Shown: positions 1 to 8,460, counted from the first letter of the stretch. The stretch: 64,000 nucleotides of DNA from DASTFY01 sp963813375 (GCA_963813375.1 CAWEYT010000005.1:114187-178186), one strand, 5' to 3'. Numbers and translations: made by a program. Notes: generated from the letters alone by a model not told the origin.

Positions 1-430
1 GGCCCTTCTTGAGCTCGTCGACCCCCACGCCCGAGACGACGATCCAGTCGAGGCCGATGGACGGCGCCTCCAGGCGGGCCACCGGGTCGCCGAGCGCCGG
101 AACGGGCAGCGTGGGCGGTGGCGCCGTCGTGGTCGTCGTCGTGGCTGCCGCGGACGTCGTCGGACCGGCGACCGTGGTGGGCACGGTGGTCGGCGCCGTC
201 GTCGCGGACGGGGAGGACGACACGGTCTGCGCGAACTGCTGCTCCAGCCGGTTCTGGGCCTGGCGGGTCTGGATGCTCGTTCCCCACAGCTGGTAGGCGA
301 CGAAGGCCAGCAGGAGCAGCCCCACGGCCACCAGCACCCGCCCGACCCCACCGACCCACCAACGCCAGTCCCGGCGGCGTCGGTAGGGCTGCACGTCGAT
401 GTCCGGCCAGGCGGTGCTCCCCTCGCCCAC
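1..430 (-). CDS. class E sortase, N-terminal part (gene continues beyond window start)
   Basis: The open minus-strand frame encodes about 143 residues and runs off the left edge. It has a short acidic/aromatic N-terminus, a basic patch (RRRRDW), one membrane segment of about 20 residues, a coiled stretch rich in Q and R, a long Thr/Ala/Pro linker, and then the start of the sortase barrel (ARLEAPSIGLDWIVVSGVG). This is the layout of actinobacterial class E sortases, membrane transpeptidases that anchor surface proteins to the cell wall or pilus. The catalytic TLxTC part lies outside the window. The start is GTG at 430; an in-frame TAG lies 20 codons upstream, so little freedom remains. It is divergent from ccmA. 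Confidence 0.75.
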   Translation of the reverse strand, partial: MGEGSTAWPDIDVQPYRRRRDWRWWVGGVGRVLVAVGLLLLAFVAYQLWGTSIQTRQAQNRLEQQFAQTVSSSPSATTAPTTVPTTVAGPTTSAAATTTTTTAPPPTLPVPALGDPVARLEAPSIGLDWIVVSGVGVDELKKG

Positions 431-583
431 CCCTCCGCCGGAGTCGCGGCCGCCTCGTCGTTCACCTCGGCGAAGCTACCGGCTGCCCTCCGCCGGGCTC
501 CGGTCGCCGGGCGCCGGCCTCATCGGCATGTTCGGCCTGCATTGTCCGATCGCGGGGCCGGTCGGTACCGTTGGCCCGCGCCT

Positions 584-1273
584 ATGGAACCGGTGATCCA
601 CCTTCGCGACGCCGTGGTGGTGCTCGGTCGCTTCCCGGTCCTCGCCGGCGCCAGCCTGCAGGTCGAGCGCGGTGAGATCGTGCTGCTCCACGGCCCGAAC
701 GGGGCCGGCAAGACCTCGGTGCTCCGCACGTGTGCCGGCCTGCTGACCGTGGTCCGTGGCGAGGCACGCGTGCTCGGGATCGATCTGGTCCAGGACCGCC
801 GGGACGTGCGCTCGCGCGTCGGTCTCCTCGGGCACGCCAACGGCCTCTACGAGGACCTCACGGTCAGCGAGAACGTGCGCTTCTGGGCGCGCAGCGTCGG
901 CGCCGGCGCCGACGAGGTGGACCGGGCCGTCGCCCGTCTCGGCCTGTCGGGCCGGCTGGCCGGCACCCCGGTGAACGGCCTCTCGGCCGGCCAGCGGCGA
1001 CGCACCGCGCTGGCCGCGCTGGTGGTCCGCCGCCCGGAGCTCTGGTTGCTCGACGAACCCCACGCCGGCCTGGACGCCGAGGGCCGCGACCTGGTCGACG
1101 AGCTGCTGCGCTCGGCGGCGTCGGCTGGAGCCACCGTGGTGCTGGCCTCCCACGAGCAGGACCGGGCTGGTGCCCTGGCCGGCCGCCGTGTCCTCGTGGA
1201 GGGCGGCCGCACGCGGGACAAGGAGGGCGCGCCCGGCCGGGCGGCGGCGGCCGCCGGGGTCGTGCCGTGCTGA
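584..1273 (+). CDS. ccmA: haem exporter ABC ATPase CcmA
   Basis: This 229-residue ABC ATPase energises the CcmAB(CD) complex that releases holo-CcmE in cytochrome c maturation System I. Visible motifs are Walker A GPNGAGKT (about 37-44), the signature LSAGQ (about 133-137) and Walker B LWLLDEP (about 153-159). The length is normal for CcmA. The ATG at 584 has no clear Shine-Dalgarno sequence, so a leaderless or weakly initiated message is possible. It is first in a ccm operon; its TGA overlaps the GTG of ccmB. Identity rests mainly on the position directly before ccmB and ccmC. Confidence 0.9.
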   Translation: MEPVIHLRDAVVVLGRFPVLAGASLQVERGEIVLLHGPNGAGKTSVLRTCAGLLTVVRGEARVLGIDLVQDRRDVRSRVGLLGHANGLYEDLTVSENVRFWARSVGAGADEVDRAVARLGLSGRLAGTPVNGLSAGQRRRTALAALVVRRPELWLLDEPHAGLDAEGRDLVDELLRSAASAGATVVLASHEQDRAGALAGRRVLVEGGRTRDKEGAPGRAAAAAGVVPC

Positions 1274-1947
1274 GGACGATGCGCCTGGTGGCCGGCAAGG
1301 ACCTCCGCATCGAGGCCCGCAGCCGGGTGGCCACCAACCAGGTCCTGCCGTTCGCGGCCGTCGTGCTCGTCCTGTTCGCCTTCGCGCTCGATCCCGACAG
1401 CGGCGCCCTGCGCCGGGCCACGCCGGGGCTCTTCTGGCTCGCCGTCCTGTTCTGCCTGCTGTTCACCGTGCAGCGCTCGTTCGGGCTGGAGACGGCCGAC
1501 GGGGCGCGGGACGGGCTGCGGCTGAGCGCGCTCGATCCCGCAGGGCTCTTCCTCGGCAAGGCCGCCGCGCTCGCCGTCGAGCTGCTGGCGCTGGAGCTCG
1601 TGCTCGGTGTCGGCGTGGTGCTCCTCTACGACGCGCCCGCCCGGGCCGGCGGGCTCGTCCTGTTCGTGGCCAGTGCGCTGGCCGCGACCTGGGGTCTGGT
1701 CGCCGTCGGTACGCTCTACGGCGGGCTGGCAGCCGGTCAGCGGGTGCGGGACACCTTGCTCCCGCTCCTCCTGCTGCCGGTCGTGGCTCCCGTCCTGATC
1801 GGTGCCACCAGGGCCAACGAAGCGGCTCTCGGCATCGGTGATCGGGCGGTGTCGGAAGGTTGGCCGTGGGTCGGATTGCTCACGGTGTTCGCGCTGGCCT
1901 ACACCGCCCTCGGCCTCGTGGCCTTCGGGCCCCTGCTGGAGGACTGA
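1267..1947 (+). CDS. ccmB: haem exporter membrane subunit CcmB
   Basis: This protein of about 226 residues has six hydrophobic segments and is the CcmB permease partner of CcmA. The N-terminus (LVAGKDLRIEARSR) is the amphipathic opening typical of CcmB, and the region around LLLLPVVAPVLIGATRA is strongly family-like. The start is GTG at 1267, overlapping the ccmA stop; ATG at 1279 is the alternative. Its stop overlaps the ATG at 1947 of ccmC. Together with ccmA it forms the ABC part of System I. Confidence 0.9.
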   Translation: MLRTMRLVAGKDLRIEARSRVATNQVLPFAAVVLVLFAFALDPDSGALRRATPGLFWLAVLFCLLFTVQRSFGLETADGARDGLRLSALDPAGLFLGKAAALAVELLALELVLGVGVVLLYDAPARAGGLVLFVASALAATWGLVAVGTLYGGLAAGQRVRDTLLPLLLLPVVAPVLIGATRANEAALGIGDRAVSEGWPWVGLLTVFALAYTALGLVAFGPLLED

Positions 1948-2761
1948 TGGCCCAGGCAGTCGAGAAGGGGGCAGTCGAGAAGGGGCAGCGGCGACGGACG
2001 GCGGCAACGCAACGGGCACGCGCGCGACGCGGGTGCTCGGCGTGCTGGCGCTCGTGGGCGTGCCGCTCGTGCTCCTGCTCGGCCTCGTCACCTCGCCCGA
2101 GGACGTCGAGATGGGCGACTCGGTGCGCATCATGTACGTCCACGTGCCGTCGGCCTGGCTGGCCTACCTGGCCTTCGGGGTGACGGCGGTGTGCTCGGTC
2201 CTCTACCTGTGGCCCCGCACCCGCACGCTGACGCTCGACCGGTTCGCCGGTGCGTCGGCCGAGATCGGTGTGCTGTTCACCGGCCTGGCCCTCGTGACGG
2301 GGATGTTGTGGGGCCGGCCCACCTGGGGGGTCTTCTGGACGTGGGACGCCCGCCTCACCAGCACGGCCCTCCTCTTCCTGCTCTTCCTGGGCTACCTCGC
2401 CATCCGCCGGTTGCCGGCGCCGCCGGAGCAGCGGGCCAAGCGGGCGGCGATCGCCGGGCTGATCGCCTTCATCGACGTCCCGATCGTCCACCTCAGCGTG
2501 GAGTGGTGGCGGTCCCTCCACCAGGACGCCACGGTGGCCCGACGCGACCTGGATGCGCAGCTCGACGGCGGGATGTTGTTCACGCTGTTCCTGTCCCTGA
2601 CGGTGTTCACGCTGATCTACGTGTGGTTGCTGATGCATCGACAGCGCCAGCTCTGGTTGGAGGACCACGCGGGCGCAGTGTCGCTCGACCAGGCCATCGC
2701 CGCCCGCCATGCCGAAGCGGGCCGTTCCGTGACGCCGCCGGCGGGGGTGCTCCAGCCGTGA
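1947..2761 (+). CDS. ccmC: haem handling protein CcmC (frameshifted near the N-terminus)
   Basis: CcmC is the membrane protein that attaches haem to CcmE. The tryptophan-rich region with FWTWDARLTS, flanked by conserved histidines (MYVHVPSAW and VPIVHLSVEWW), is clear, with six membrane helices. ATG 1947 overlaps the ccmB stop, but its frame opens only 13 codons of a duplicated N-terminus before leaving the CcmC frame. Adding one G after the second 15-nt repeat copy (about 1985) joins ATG 1947 perfectly to the downstream frame, so a missing base is likely. Otherwise translation would have to start at GTG 2033. The stop overlaps the GTG at 2758 of the next gene. Confidence 0.85.
1956..1985 (+). 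repeat. two exact 15-nt tandem copies at the ccmC start
   Basis: GCAGTCGAGAAGGGG occurs twice without spacer and encodes AVEKG-AVEKG directly after the ccmC start. The next bases (CAG) would open a third copy if one G were restored. That same G also repairs the ccmC frame. Confidence 0.9.
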
Positions 2762-2892
2762 ACTACGCGGAGTACGTCATCCCGGCGTACGTCATCGTGT
2801 TCGGCGCCATCGCCGCCTTCACGGCGGTGCTGGTGGCCCGGGGTCGCCGGCTCGGTCGCGGGGTCCCGGACGAGGACAAGCCGTGGACCTGA
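2758..2892 (+). CDS. small CcmD-like membrane protein
   Basis: This 44-residue protein starts at a GTG that overlaps the ccmC stop (GTGA) and ends 10 nt inside ccmE. It has one membrane helix (about residues 7-27, from YVIPAYVIVFGAIAAFTAVL) followed by a basic cytoplasmic tail (RGRRLGR). Size, single helix, basic tail and the place between ccmC and ccmE match CcmD, which stabilises CcmE and assists release of holo-CcmE from CcmABC. CcmD is too short and variable for sequence alone to prove this; assignment is by position. Confidence 0.75.
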   Translation: MNYAEYVIPAYVIVFGAIAAFTAVLVARGRRLGRGVPDEDKPWT

Positions 2893-3353
2893 CCCCCCGG
2901 ACGGTCACGGACCTGGAGCAGCCGGCCGCCGCGCCCCGCCGTCGCCGGCGATGGGCGCCCGCGGCCGTCCTGGCGCTGGTGCTGGCGGGGGTCGCGGTGC
3001 TCCTCTTCCAGTTCCTGAGCAACGCGTCGCTCTACTTCTGCAACGCCGACGAGGTCGGCGTGAAGTCGAGCTGCACGGAGGGCAAGCGGTTCCGCCTGCA
3101 GGGCGACGTGACCGGCCTCGACGAGTCGCTGCGGGCCAGCGGCATCATGTCGTTCGCGCTGACGTTCAACGACGCCACGGTGCCCGTCCGCTACGAGGGC
3201 GGCGAGCCCAGCGACCTGTTCCAGCCCGGCCGGGCCGCAGTGGTGGAGGGCCGGCTCGAGGACGGCACCTTCGAGGCCGACCGCATCCTCGTGAAGCACG
3301 ACAGCGACTACAAGGCCGAGAACCCCGACCGCGTCCCCGGCACCGAGCCGTGA
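2883..3353 (+). CDS. ccmE: haem chaperone CcmE
   Basis: CcmE covalently carries haem on the outer face of the membrane and hands it to CcmF. The 156-residue protein has a basic cytoplasmic start, one membrane helix (about 25-43), an OB-fold domain and the haem-binding HDSDY motif with His139 and Tyr143, i.e. the classic HxxxY type. Two cysteines (53 and 64) just after the helix are not a usual feature of proteobacterial CcmE and could form a disulfide. The GTG start at 2883 overlaps ccmD. A stretch of 18-bp repeats separates it from ccmF. Confidence 0.93.
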   Translation: MDLTPRTVTDLEQPAAAPRRRRRWAPAAVLALVLAGVAVLLFQFLSNASLYFCNADEVGVKSSCTEGKRFRLQGDVTGLDESLRASGIMSFALTFNDATVPVRYEGGEPSDLFQPGRAAVVEGRLEDGTFEADRILVKHDSDYKAENPDRVPGTEP

Positions 3354-3414
3354 CGGGCGGCCGAGCCGTGACGGCCAGCCGAGCCGTGATGAGCGGCCGC
3401 CCCGTGACCGGAGC
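3343..3414 (+). repeat. four diverged 18-bp tandem units between ccmE and ccmF
   Basis: Units begin at 3343, 3361, 3379 and 3397, each built on CCGAGCCGTGACGG. The first contains the ccmE stop codon in the form CCGTGA. Every unit keeps that GTGA, and the ccmF start (GTG at 3421) follows six bases after the last unit. The array looks like repeated duplication of a stop/start junction. Confidence 0.85.
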
Positions 3415-3420
3415 ACACCG

Positions 3421-5436
3421 GTGAACGGCGCCCTGGGCATGGCGGGCATCGCCCTCGGGCTGGCGGCCTCGCTGTTGGGCGCGTTCACGCTGGCGCTCGC
3501 CGCGGTGCAGCACCGGCCGCGGCTGGTGCGCAGCGGCGTCCTCTACGTCTGGCTGGTGCTGGGCGGTGCCGTGCTGGCCGTGGTGGCCATGGAGCGCGCG
3601 CTCATCACGCGGGACTTCTCGCTGGCGTACGTCGCCGAGGTGGGCTCGTCCCGGACACCGGCCCTCTACAACGTGGCCAGCCTGTGGAGCTCGCTCGACG
3701 GCTCGATCCTCCTGTGGACGCTGATCCTCGCCCTGTACGTCGTGGCGACCCGGCTCTGGTTCCGGACCCGGCTCAGCGATCCCCTCGTGACGTGGGCGCT
3801 CGTCGTGCTCCTCGTCATCGCGGCGTTCTTCTTCCTCCTGCTGGCCGGTCCGGCCAACCCGTTCAGCCGGGTGAGCGGCGCGGTGCCGACGGACGGCCCC
3901 GGGCCGAACCCCCTCCTGCAGAACCACCCGCTCATGGTCGTGCACCCGCCGATGCTCTACCTCGGCTACGTCGGGTTCAGCGTCCCCTTCGCGTTCGCCA
4001 TCGGCGGGCTCATCACCGGCCGCGTCGGCGAGGGGTGGCTCCTCGACACGCGGCGCTGGACGCTCTTCGCCTGGGGGTTCCTGTCGGTCGGCATCGTCCT
4101 CGGCGCCTGGTGGAGCTACGAGGTCCTGGGCTGGGGTGGCGTGTGGGGGTGGGATCCGGTGGAGAACGCCAGCCTCCTGCCCTGGCTGACGGGTACGGCC
4201 TTCATCCACTCCGTGCTGGTGCAGGAGCGGCGGGGGATGCTGCGGGTCTGGAACCTGTCGCTGCTGGCGGCCACGTTCTGCCTGACCATCCTCGGCACGT
4301 TCCTCACCCGCAGCGGTGTCCTCGAGAGCGTGCACGCGTTCTCGGACGGGCCCATCGGCGCCTATCTGCTCGCGTTCTTCGCGCTCTCGGCCGGCACGTC
4401 CATCGTGCTCATCGGCTGGCGGGGCGACCGGCTCCGCTCGCCGGGCACGATCGACTCACCGCTCTCGCGCGAGGCGGCCTTCCTGGCCAACAACGTGCTG
4501 TTCGCGGTGTTCGCCTTCGTGGTGCTGCTGGGCACGGTGTTCCCGCTGGTGGTGGAGGCGCTGCAGGACCGCCGGCTCTCCGTCGGGCGGCCCTTCTTCG
4601 ACCGCATGACGACCCCGCTCGGGCTGGCGCTCCTCACGTTGATGGCCATCGCCCCCGTCCTGCCGTGGCGCAAGGCGTCGACCGAGTTGCTCCGCACCCG
4701 CCTGTTCTGGCCCGCCTGCCTCGGCGTCGCCTGCCTGGTCGTCCCGGTGCTGCTCGGCGCCGACGGCCTGGCGCCGCTGCTGGCCTTCGGGCTGGGCGGG
4801 TTCGCGGCCGGCTCGGCGCTGCGCCAGCTCGTGCTGGCCACCCGGCGGCAAGGGTGGCGGGGGCTGATCGGCCGGGCCAACGGCGGCATGATCGTCCACC
4901 TCGGGATCATCGTCATCGCCGTGGCCCTGGCCGCTCAGACCAGCTACCAGCGGGCCGGTGAGTTCCGGCTGTCACCGGGGGAGACGGCCAGCTTCGGCGG
5001 CCACCGCTTCACGCTGGTCGAGCAGGTCGTGGAGGAGACGGACGCGGTGCGCGCCATCAAGGCCCGCATCCGCATCGACGACGGCGTGGTGCACGCGCCG
5101 GCCCGCCAGCAGTTCCTCGTCCGCGGCGACATCGTCTCCACGCCGTCCGTACGCACCGGGCTGACCCAGGACATCTACCTGACCCTGGTCAAGCCGGCGA
5201 CCGCGGACGATCCGACGGTCACCTTCGGCGTGCGCCTCATGCCGCTCAGCCTGTGGCTGTGGATCGGGGGCTCGCTGGTCGCCGTCGGCACCGTGCTGGC
5301 CGCCTTCCCGGGACGCCGCCGGCGCCGCCCGACCGACCCGGTCTCGGCGCCCGTGCCGTCGGCCACCGCGACACCGCCGGCCGCCGAGCCCTCCGATCTC
5401 GTCGGGGTGCCTCGCCTCGGGAGTGCGGATGTCTGA
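3421..5436 (+). CDS. ccmF: cytochrome c haem lyase CcmF
   Basis: This 671-residue polytopic protein carries the System I haem-lyase core. The WWD domain spans about residues 230-256 (WWSYEVLGWGGVWGWDPVEN). Conserved histidines lie nearby (NHPLMVVHPP, about 169-175), and a large extracytoplasmic domain lies before the last helix. Length is usual for CcmF. It joins haem from CcmE to the CXXCH of apocytochromes with CcmH. The start is GTG 3421. The stop overlaps the ATG of ccmG. The Pro/Ala-rich tail after the last helix is an unremarkable extension. Confidence 0.95.
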   Translation: MNGALGMAGIALGLAASLLGAFTLALAAVQHRPRLVRSGVLYVWLVLGGAVLAVVAMERALITRDFSLAYVAEVGSSRTPALYNVASLWSSLDGSILLWTLILALYVVATRLWFRTRLSDPLVTWALVVLLVIAAFFFLLLAGPANPFSRVSGAVPTDGPGPNPLLQNHPLMVVHPPMLYLGYVGFSVPFAFAIGGLITGRVGEGWLLDTRRWTLFAWGFLSVGIVLGAWWSYEVLGWGGVWGWDPVENASLLPWLTGTAFIHSVLVQERRGMLRVWNLSLLAATFCLTILGTFLTRSGVLESVHAFSDGPIGAYLLAFFALSAGTSIVLIGWRGDRLRSPGTIDSPLSREAAFLANNVLFAVFAFVVLLGTVFPLVVEALQDRRLSVGRPFFDRMTTPLGLALLTLMAIAPVLPWRKASTELLRTRLFWPACLGVACLVVPVLLGADGLAPLLAFGLGGFAAGSALRQLVLATRRQGWRGLIGRANGGMIVHLGIIVIAVALAAQTSYQRAGEFRLSPGETASFGGHRFTLVEQVVEETDAVRAIKARIRIDDGVVHAPARQQFLVRGDIVSTPSVRTGLTQDIYLTLVKPATADDPTVTFGVRLMPLSLWLWIGGSLVAVGTVLAAFPGRRRRRPTDPVSAPVPSATATPPAAEPSDLVGVPRLGSADV

Positions 5437-6037
5437 GGTCCTGGAGCAGGCCGGCCCGCCGCCGGAACCCGCCGCCGATCCGCGGCCGCGACGGGTGGCA
5501 CCGCTCGTCGCCGTCGCCGTGGCCATCGTGGTCGGGCTCTTCGTCGCCCTCGCCGCCGTCGTCAAGGGAGGCAGCAAGGACACCGCGGAGACGCCGCTGC
5601 TCGGCCAGCCGGCCCCGGTGGTCGAGACGACCACGATCGACGGGCGCCCGTTCGACTTGGCCAGCCGCCGAGGGAGCTGGGTGGTCCTGAACTTCTTCTC
5701 GACGTGGTGCCGGCCGTGCGTGGAGGAGCACCCGGACCTCGTGCGGTTCGCCAACGGTCAGTCGTCCCAGCCCGGCGGGGCCGAGCTGTACAGCGTGATC
5801 TTCAACGACGATCCCGGCGAGGTCGAGCGCTTCTTCGCCGAGCGGGGCGGCGACTGGCCCAAGCTGGTCGATCCCGACGGGCGGATCCAGGTGGCCTTCG
5901 GCGTGGCCAAGTCGCCCGAGACCTGGATCATCGATCCCGCCGGCGTGGTGCGGGCTCGGGTCATCAGCGCGGTGTCGGCCGACACCCTCGGCGGTCTGCT
6001 GGCCCAGCTCCAAGCCGGGGTGCCGCCGGGATCGTGA
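5429..6037 (+). CDS. ccmG: thioredoxin-like thiol:disulfide protein CcmG/DsbE
   Basis: The 202-residue protein has a membrane anchor (about 23-45) and a TlpA/thioredoxin domain. Its active site is WCRPC (about 93-97) after the strand WVVLNFFSTWC, with an SPETWII loop near the cis-proline. In System I this protein keeps the apocytochrome CXXCH thiols reduced. ATG 5429 overlaps the ccmF stop; a GTG two codons upstream is possible. The stop lies in the first copy of a 14-bp tandem repeat. Confidence 0.92.
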   Translation: MSEVLEQAGPPPEPAADPRPRRVAPLVAVAVAIVVGLFVALAAVVKGGSKDTAETPLLGQPAPVVETTTIDGRPFDLASRRGSWVVLNFFSTWCRPCVEEHPDLVRFANGQSSQPGGAELYSVIFNDDPGEVERFFAERGGDWPKLVDPDGRIQVAFGVAKSPETWIIDPAGVVRARVISAVSADTLGGLLAQLQAGVPPGS

Positions 6038-6070
6038 GCCCAGGATCGTGAGCCCAGGATCGTGAGCACA
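6029..6070 (+). repeat. three 14-bp tandem copies spanning the ccmG stop and ccmH start
   Basis: GGATCGTGAGCCCA is repeated at 6029 and 6043, with a one-mismatch copy at 6057. Copy 1 holds the ccmG stop (TGA 6035-6037) and copy 3 holds the ccmH GTG (6062). An ancestral GTGA overlap seems to have been pulled apart by duplication. Confidence 0.9.
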
Positions 6071-6580
6071 GCCACGCCGTCGAGGCGTACCGCCCGCTGG
6101 GCCGGTTCACGCGCCGCCTGGCTGGTGCTCGGCCTGGTGGCCGTGGTGGCGCTGGCCCTCGGCGCGGCGCGCTCCAGCGAGGCGCGCACGCCGGAGGAGC
6201 GCATCGACGCGGTCGCGAAGACGCTCAAGTGCCCGGTGTGCCCGGGCGAGAGCCTCTACGAGAGCCGCAACAACGTGTCGCTCAACCTGAAGGCGGAGAT
6301 CGCCCGTCTGGTGCGGGCCGGGCAGACCGACGACGAGATCCGCGCCGGCATCGTGGCCCGCTACGGCGACAGCGTGCTGCTCGTGCCGCGGGCGCAGGGC
6401 GTCGACGCTCTCGTCTGGGTGCTGCCGGTCGTCGTGCTCGTCTTGTGTGTGGCGGCGTTGTTCATCGTCTTCCGCCGGTGGCGTCGCGAGGGCGCGACCG
6501 GTGCGCCGACCGACGCCGACCGGTTGCTGGTGGCCGACGCGATGGCCGGCCGATCCGGCGAGGCGAACGAGGCCACCTGA
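6062..6580 (+). CDS. ccmH: cytochrome c maturation protein CcmH
   Basis: The 172-residue protein has an N-terminal membrane segment (about 20-36), the redox motif LKCPVC (cysteines 57 and 60) followed by a three-helix bundle, and a second membrane helix (about 120-138). It reduces or presents the apocytochrome haem-binding cysteines to CcmF. The usual QNQSI after the CXXC is PGESL here, a modest change. GTG 6062 lies in the third 14-bp repeat copy. Confidence 0.92.
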   Translation: MSTATPSRRTARWAGSRAAWLVLGLVAVVALALGAARSSEARTPEERIDAVAKTLKCPVCPGESLYESRNNVSLNLKAEIARLVRAGQTDDEIRAGIVARYGDSVLLVPRAQGVDALVWVLPVVVLVLCVAALFIVFRRWRREGATGAPTDADRLLVADAMAGRSGEANEAT

Positions 6581-6581
6581 G

Positions 6582-7422
6582 GTGCGGCCGGCGACGACCG
6601 ACCCCGACCGGCTCGCGCTCCTGGAGGACGAGCGTCGCTTCCTCCTCACCTCACTGGCGGACCTCGAGCGCGAGCACGAGGCCGGCGATCTCGACGACGG
6701 CGACTACCAGACGCTGAAGGACGGGTACACGCAGCGGGCGGCGACCGTCCTGCGGGCCATCGACGAGGGCCGCCGGGCCGAACCTCCCCGCCCACCGCGC
6801 CACTGGCCCCGGACGCTGCTCGTCGTCGGTGCGGTCGTCGTCGTGGCCGTGGGCCTCGGCGTGGCCGTCGCCCGCTTCGCCGGCCAGCGCCTGCCCGGCC
6901 AGACGGTCAGCGGTGGGATCAGCGAGGACACGAACAGCCGTCTGGCCCAGGCCCGGGCCCTGCTCGGCACGGACCCGGTGGCCGCGTTCGACCTGTACCG
7001 CGAGGTCACGGTGACCGATCCGGACAACGCGGAAGCCAGGACCTACGTCGGGTGGCTGGCCGCCATCCAGCTGTCCCGCAACGGGACCCCGGAGCAGGTT
7101 CGTCGAAGCGGCGCTGGTGCTCGACGAGGCCATCGCCCTCGATCCGGACCGGGCCGACGCGTACTGCTTCAAGGCCGTCGTCCACTTCCGCTTCCTGGGT
7201 GACGCCGCGACCGCCCAACCCGCGCTCGAGCGCTGCATCGCCCTCGATCCGCCGGCCGAGGTGGCCGGTCAGGTGCAGGGCCTGGCCGCCGACATCGAGG
7301 CTGCGCTCGCCGTCCGACCCGACCACGACGACGACACCCTGACGGCGCGGCGGTCGAGTCGCGTCAGGACTTGGTACCCCGCCGGCCGCCCTCACGGCCC
7401 GCCTGGCGCACCGCGGTGGTGA
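6582..7422 (+). CDS. CcmI-like TPR protein (frameshifted at about 7100)
   Basis: This is the last gene of the ccm operon. It starts two bases after ccmH (GTG 6582) with a DERRFLLTSLADLEREHEAGDLDDGDY segment like the CcmI/CycH N-terminus. A membrane helix (about residues 75-97) and tetratricopeptide-type helices with DPDNAEARTYVGWLAA follow. The frame breaks near 7100 (extra G in GAGCAGGTTC) and continues as LDEAIALDPDRADAYCFKAV. CcmI delivers apocytochrome to CcmFH. The real C-terminus is uncertain because the frame runs into the convergent small gene. Confidence 0.7.
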
Positions 7423-7534
7423 GCAGGAACTCGATCTGGGCGTTCACGCTGCGCAGGTCGTCGGCCGCCCATCGGGCCAGCGCCGCATAGAGGCGGGGAT
7501 CGATGCGCAGCAGGAACGCCTTTCGCTCGGCCAT
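7364..7534 (-). CDS. small ribbon-helix-helix (Arc-like) protein
   Basis: A 56-residue protein starts ATG at 7534. It begins MAERKAFLLRIDPRLYAALA and continues with NAQIEFLLTTAV and a basic tail (GREGGRRGTK). An N-terminal strand with alternating residues followed by two helices is the Arc/MetJ ribbon-helix-helix pattern, a DNA-binding dimer fold. The gene lies 9 bases downstream of the SPFH gene on the same strand and is very probably co-transcribed with it. It may autoregulate the pair; the 12-bp palindrome upstream of the SPFH gene is a candidate operator. The function is not known. Confidence 0.75.
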   Translation of the reverse strand: MAERKAFLLRIDPRLYAALARWAADDLRSVNAQIEFLLTTAVRQAGREGGRRGTKS

Positions 7535-7543
7535 CGAAGCTGC

Positions 7544-8446
7544 TCAGCCGCCGTACAGCGTGCCCGCGTTCACCACCGGTTGCGCACCCCGCTCGCTGCA
7601 CAGCACGACCATCAGGTTCGAGACCATCGCCGCCTTGCGCTCCTCGTCGAGCACCACGATGTGCTGCTCGGACAGCATCTGCAGCGCGTGGTCGACCATG
7701 CCGACCGCGCCCTCGACGATGCGGGTGCGGGCGGCCACCACGGCGTTGGCCTGCTGGCGCCGCAGCATCTCGCCGGCGATCTCCGGCGCGTAGGCCAGCC
7801 GGCGCAGGCGGCAGTCGAGCACCGCCACGCCGGCGACCTGAAGCCGCTGCTGGAGCTCGTTCTGCAGGGTCAGCGTGACGTCGTCGGCGTTCGCTCGTAG
7901 AGACGCCTCGCCCTCGTCGAAGTCGTCGTACGGGTAGGCGCTGGCCACGTGGCGGATGGCGGCCTCCGTCTGGAGCTGCACGAAGTCCTCGTAGCGGTCG
8001 ACCTCGAAGAGGGCCCGGAACGAGTCGACCACCTGCCAGTTGATGACGGCCGCGATCTCGATCGGGTTGCCCACGGCGTCGTTCACCTTGAGCGAATCGC
8101 TGTCGAGGTTGCGCACCCGGAGAGACACCGTCGCCCGCCGCTGGAACGGGTTGCTCCAGCGCAGCCCCTCGTCGCTCACCGAGCCTGTGTACCGCCCGAA
8201 CAGCGTCAGCACCTTCGTCTGGTTGGGCTGCACCGTGTAGAAGCCGGGGACGAGGATCAGGGCGGCGATGAGGGCCAGGCCGGCGAGGATGAGCCACCAC
8301 GCCGACGTGAACGCCAGGACGATGGCGACGACGAGCACCACCACGAGCGCGGCGCCGATGACGACCACGGTCCGACCCCGCACGCTGCGTCCCGGTCGCT
8401 CCCGGCTGACTCCGTCCGGCACTGCTGCTCCTCGTCCGTCGTTCAT
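7544..8446 (-). CDS. SPFH/stomatin-prohibitin family membrane protein
   Basis: The 300-residue protein has two membrane segments (about 24-45 and 50-68) and then a complete SPFH domain. Family-like stretches include VPGFYTVQPNQTKVLTLFGRY, VRNLDSDSLKVNDAVGNPIEI and RLAYAPEIAGEMLRRQQANAV, the last being the usual amphipathic helix. SPFH proteins organise membrane microdomains and often act with proteases. There is no NfeD or protease partner nearby; the only partner is the downstream RHH gene. ATG 8446. Confidence 0.88.
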   Translation of the reverse strand: MNDGRGAAVPDGVSRERPGRSVRGRTVVVIGAALVVVLVVAIVLAFTSAWWLILAGLALIAALILVPGFYTVQPNQTKVLTLFGRYTGSVSDEGLRWSNPFQRRATVSLRVRNLDSDSLKVNDAVGNPIEIAAVINWQVVDSFRALFEVDRYEDFVQLQTEAAIRHVASAYPYDDFDEGEASLRANADDVTLTLQNELQQRLQVAGVAVLDCRLRRLAYAPEIAGEMLRRQQANAVVAARTRIVEGAVGMVDHALQMLSEQHIVVLDEERKAAMVSNLMVVLCSERGAQPVVNAGTLYGG

Positions 8447-8460
8447 TGCGCTGTCAAGTG

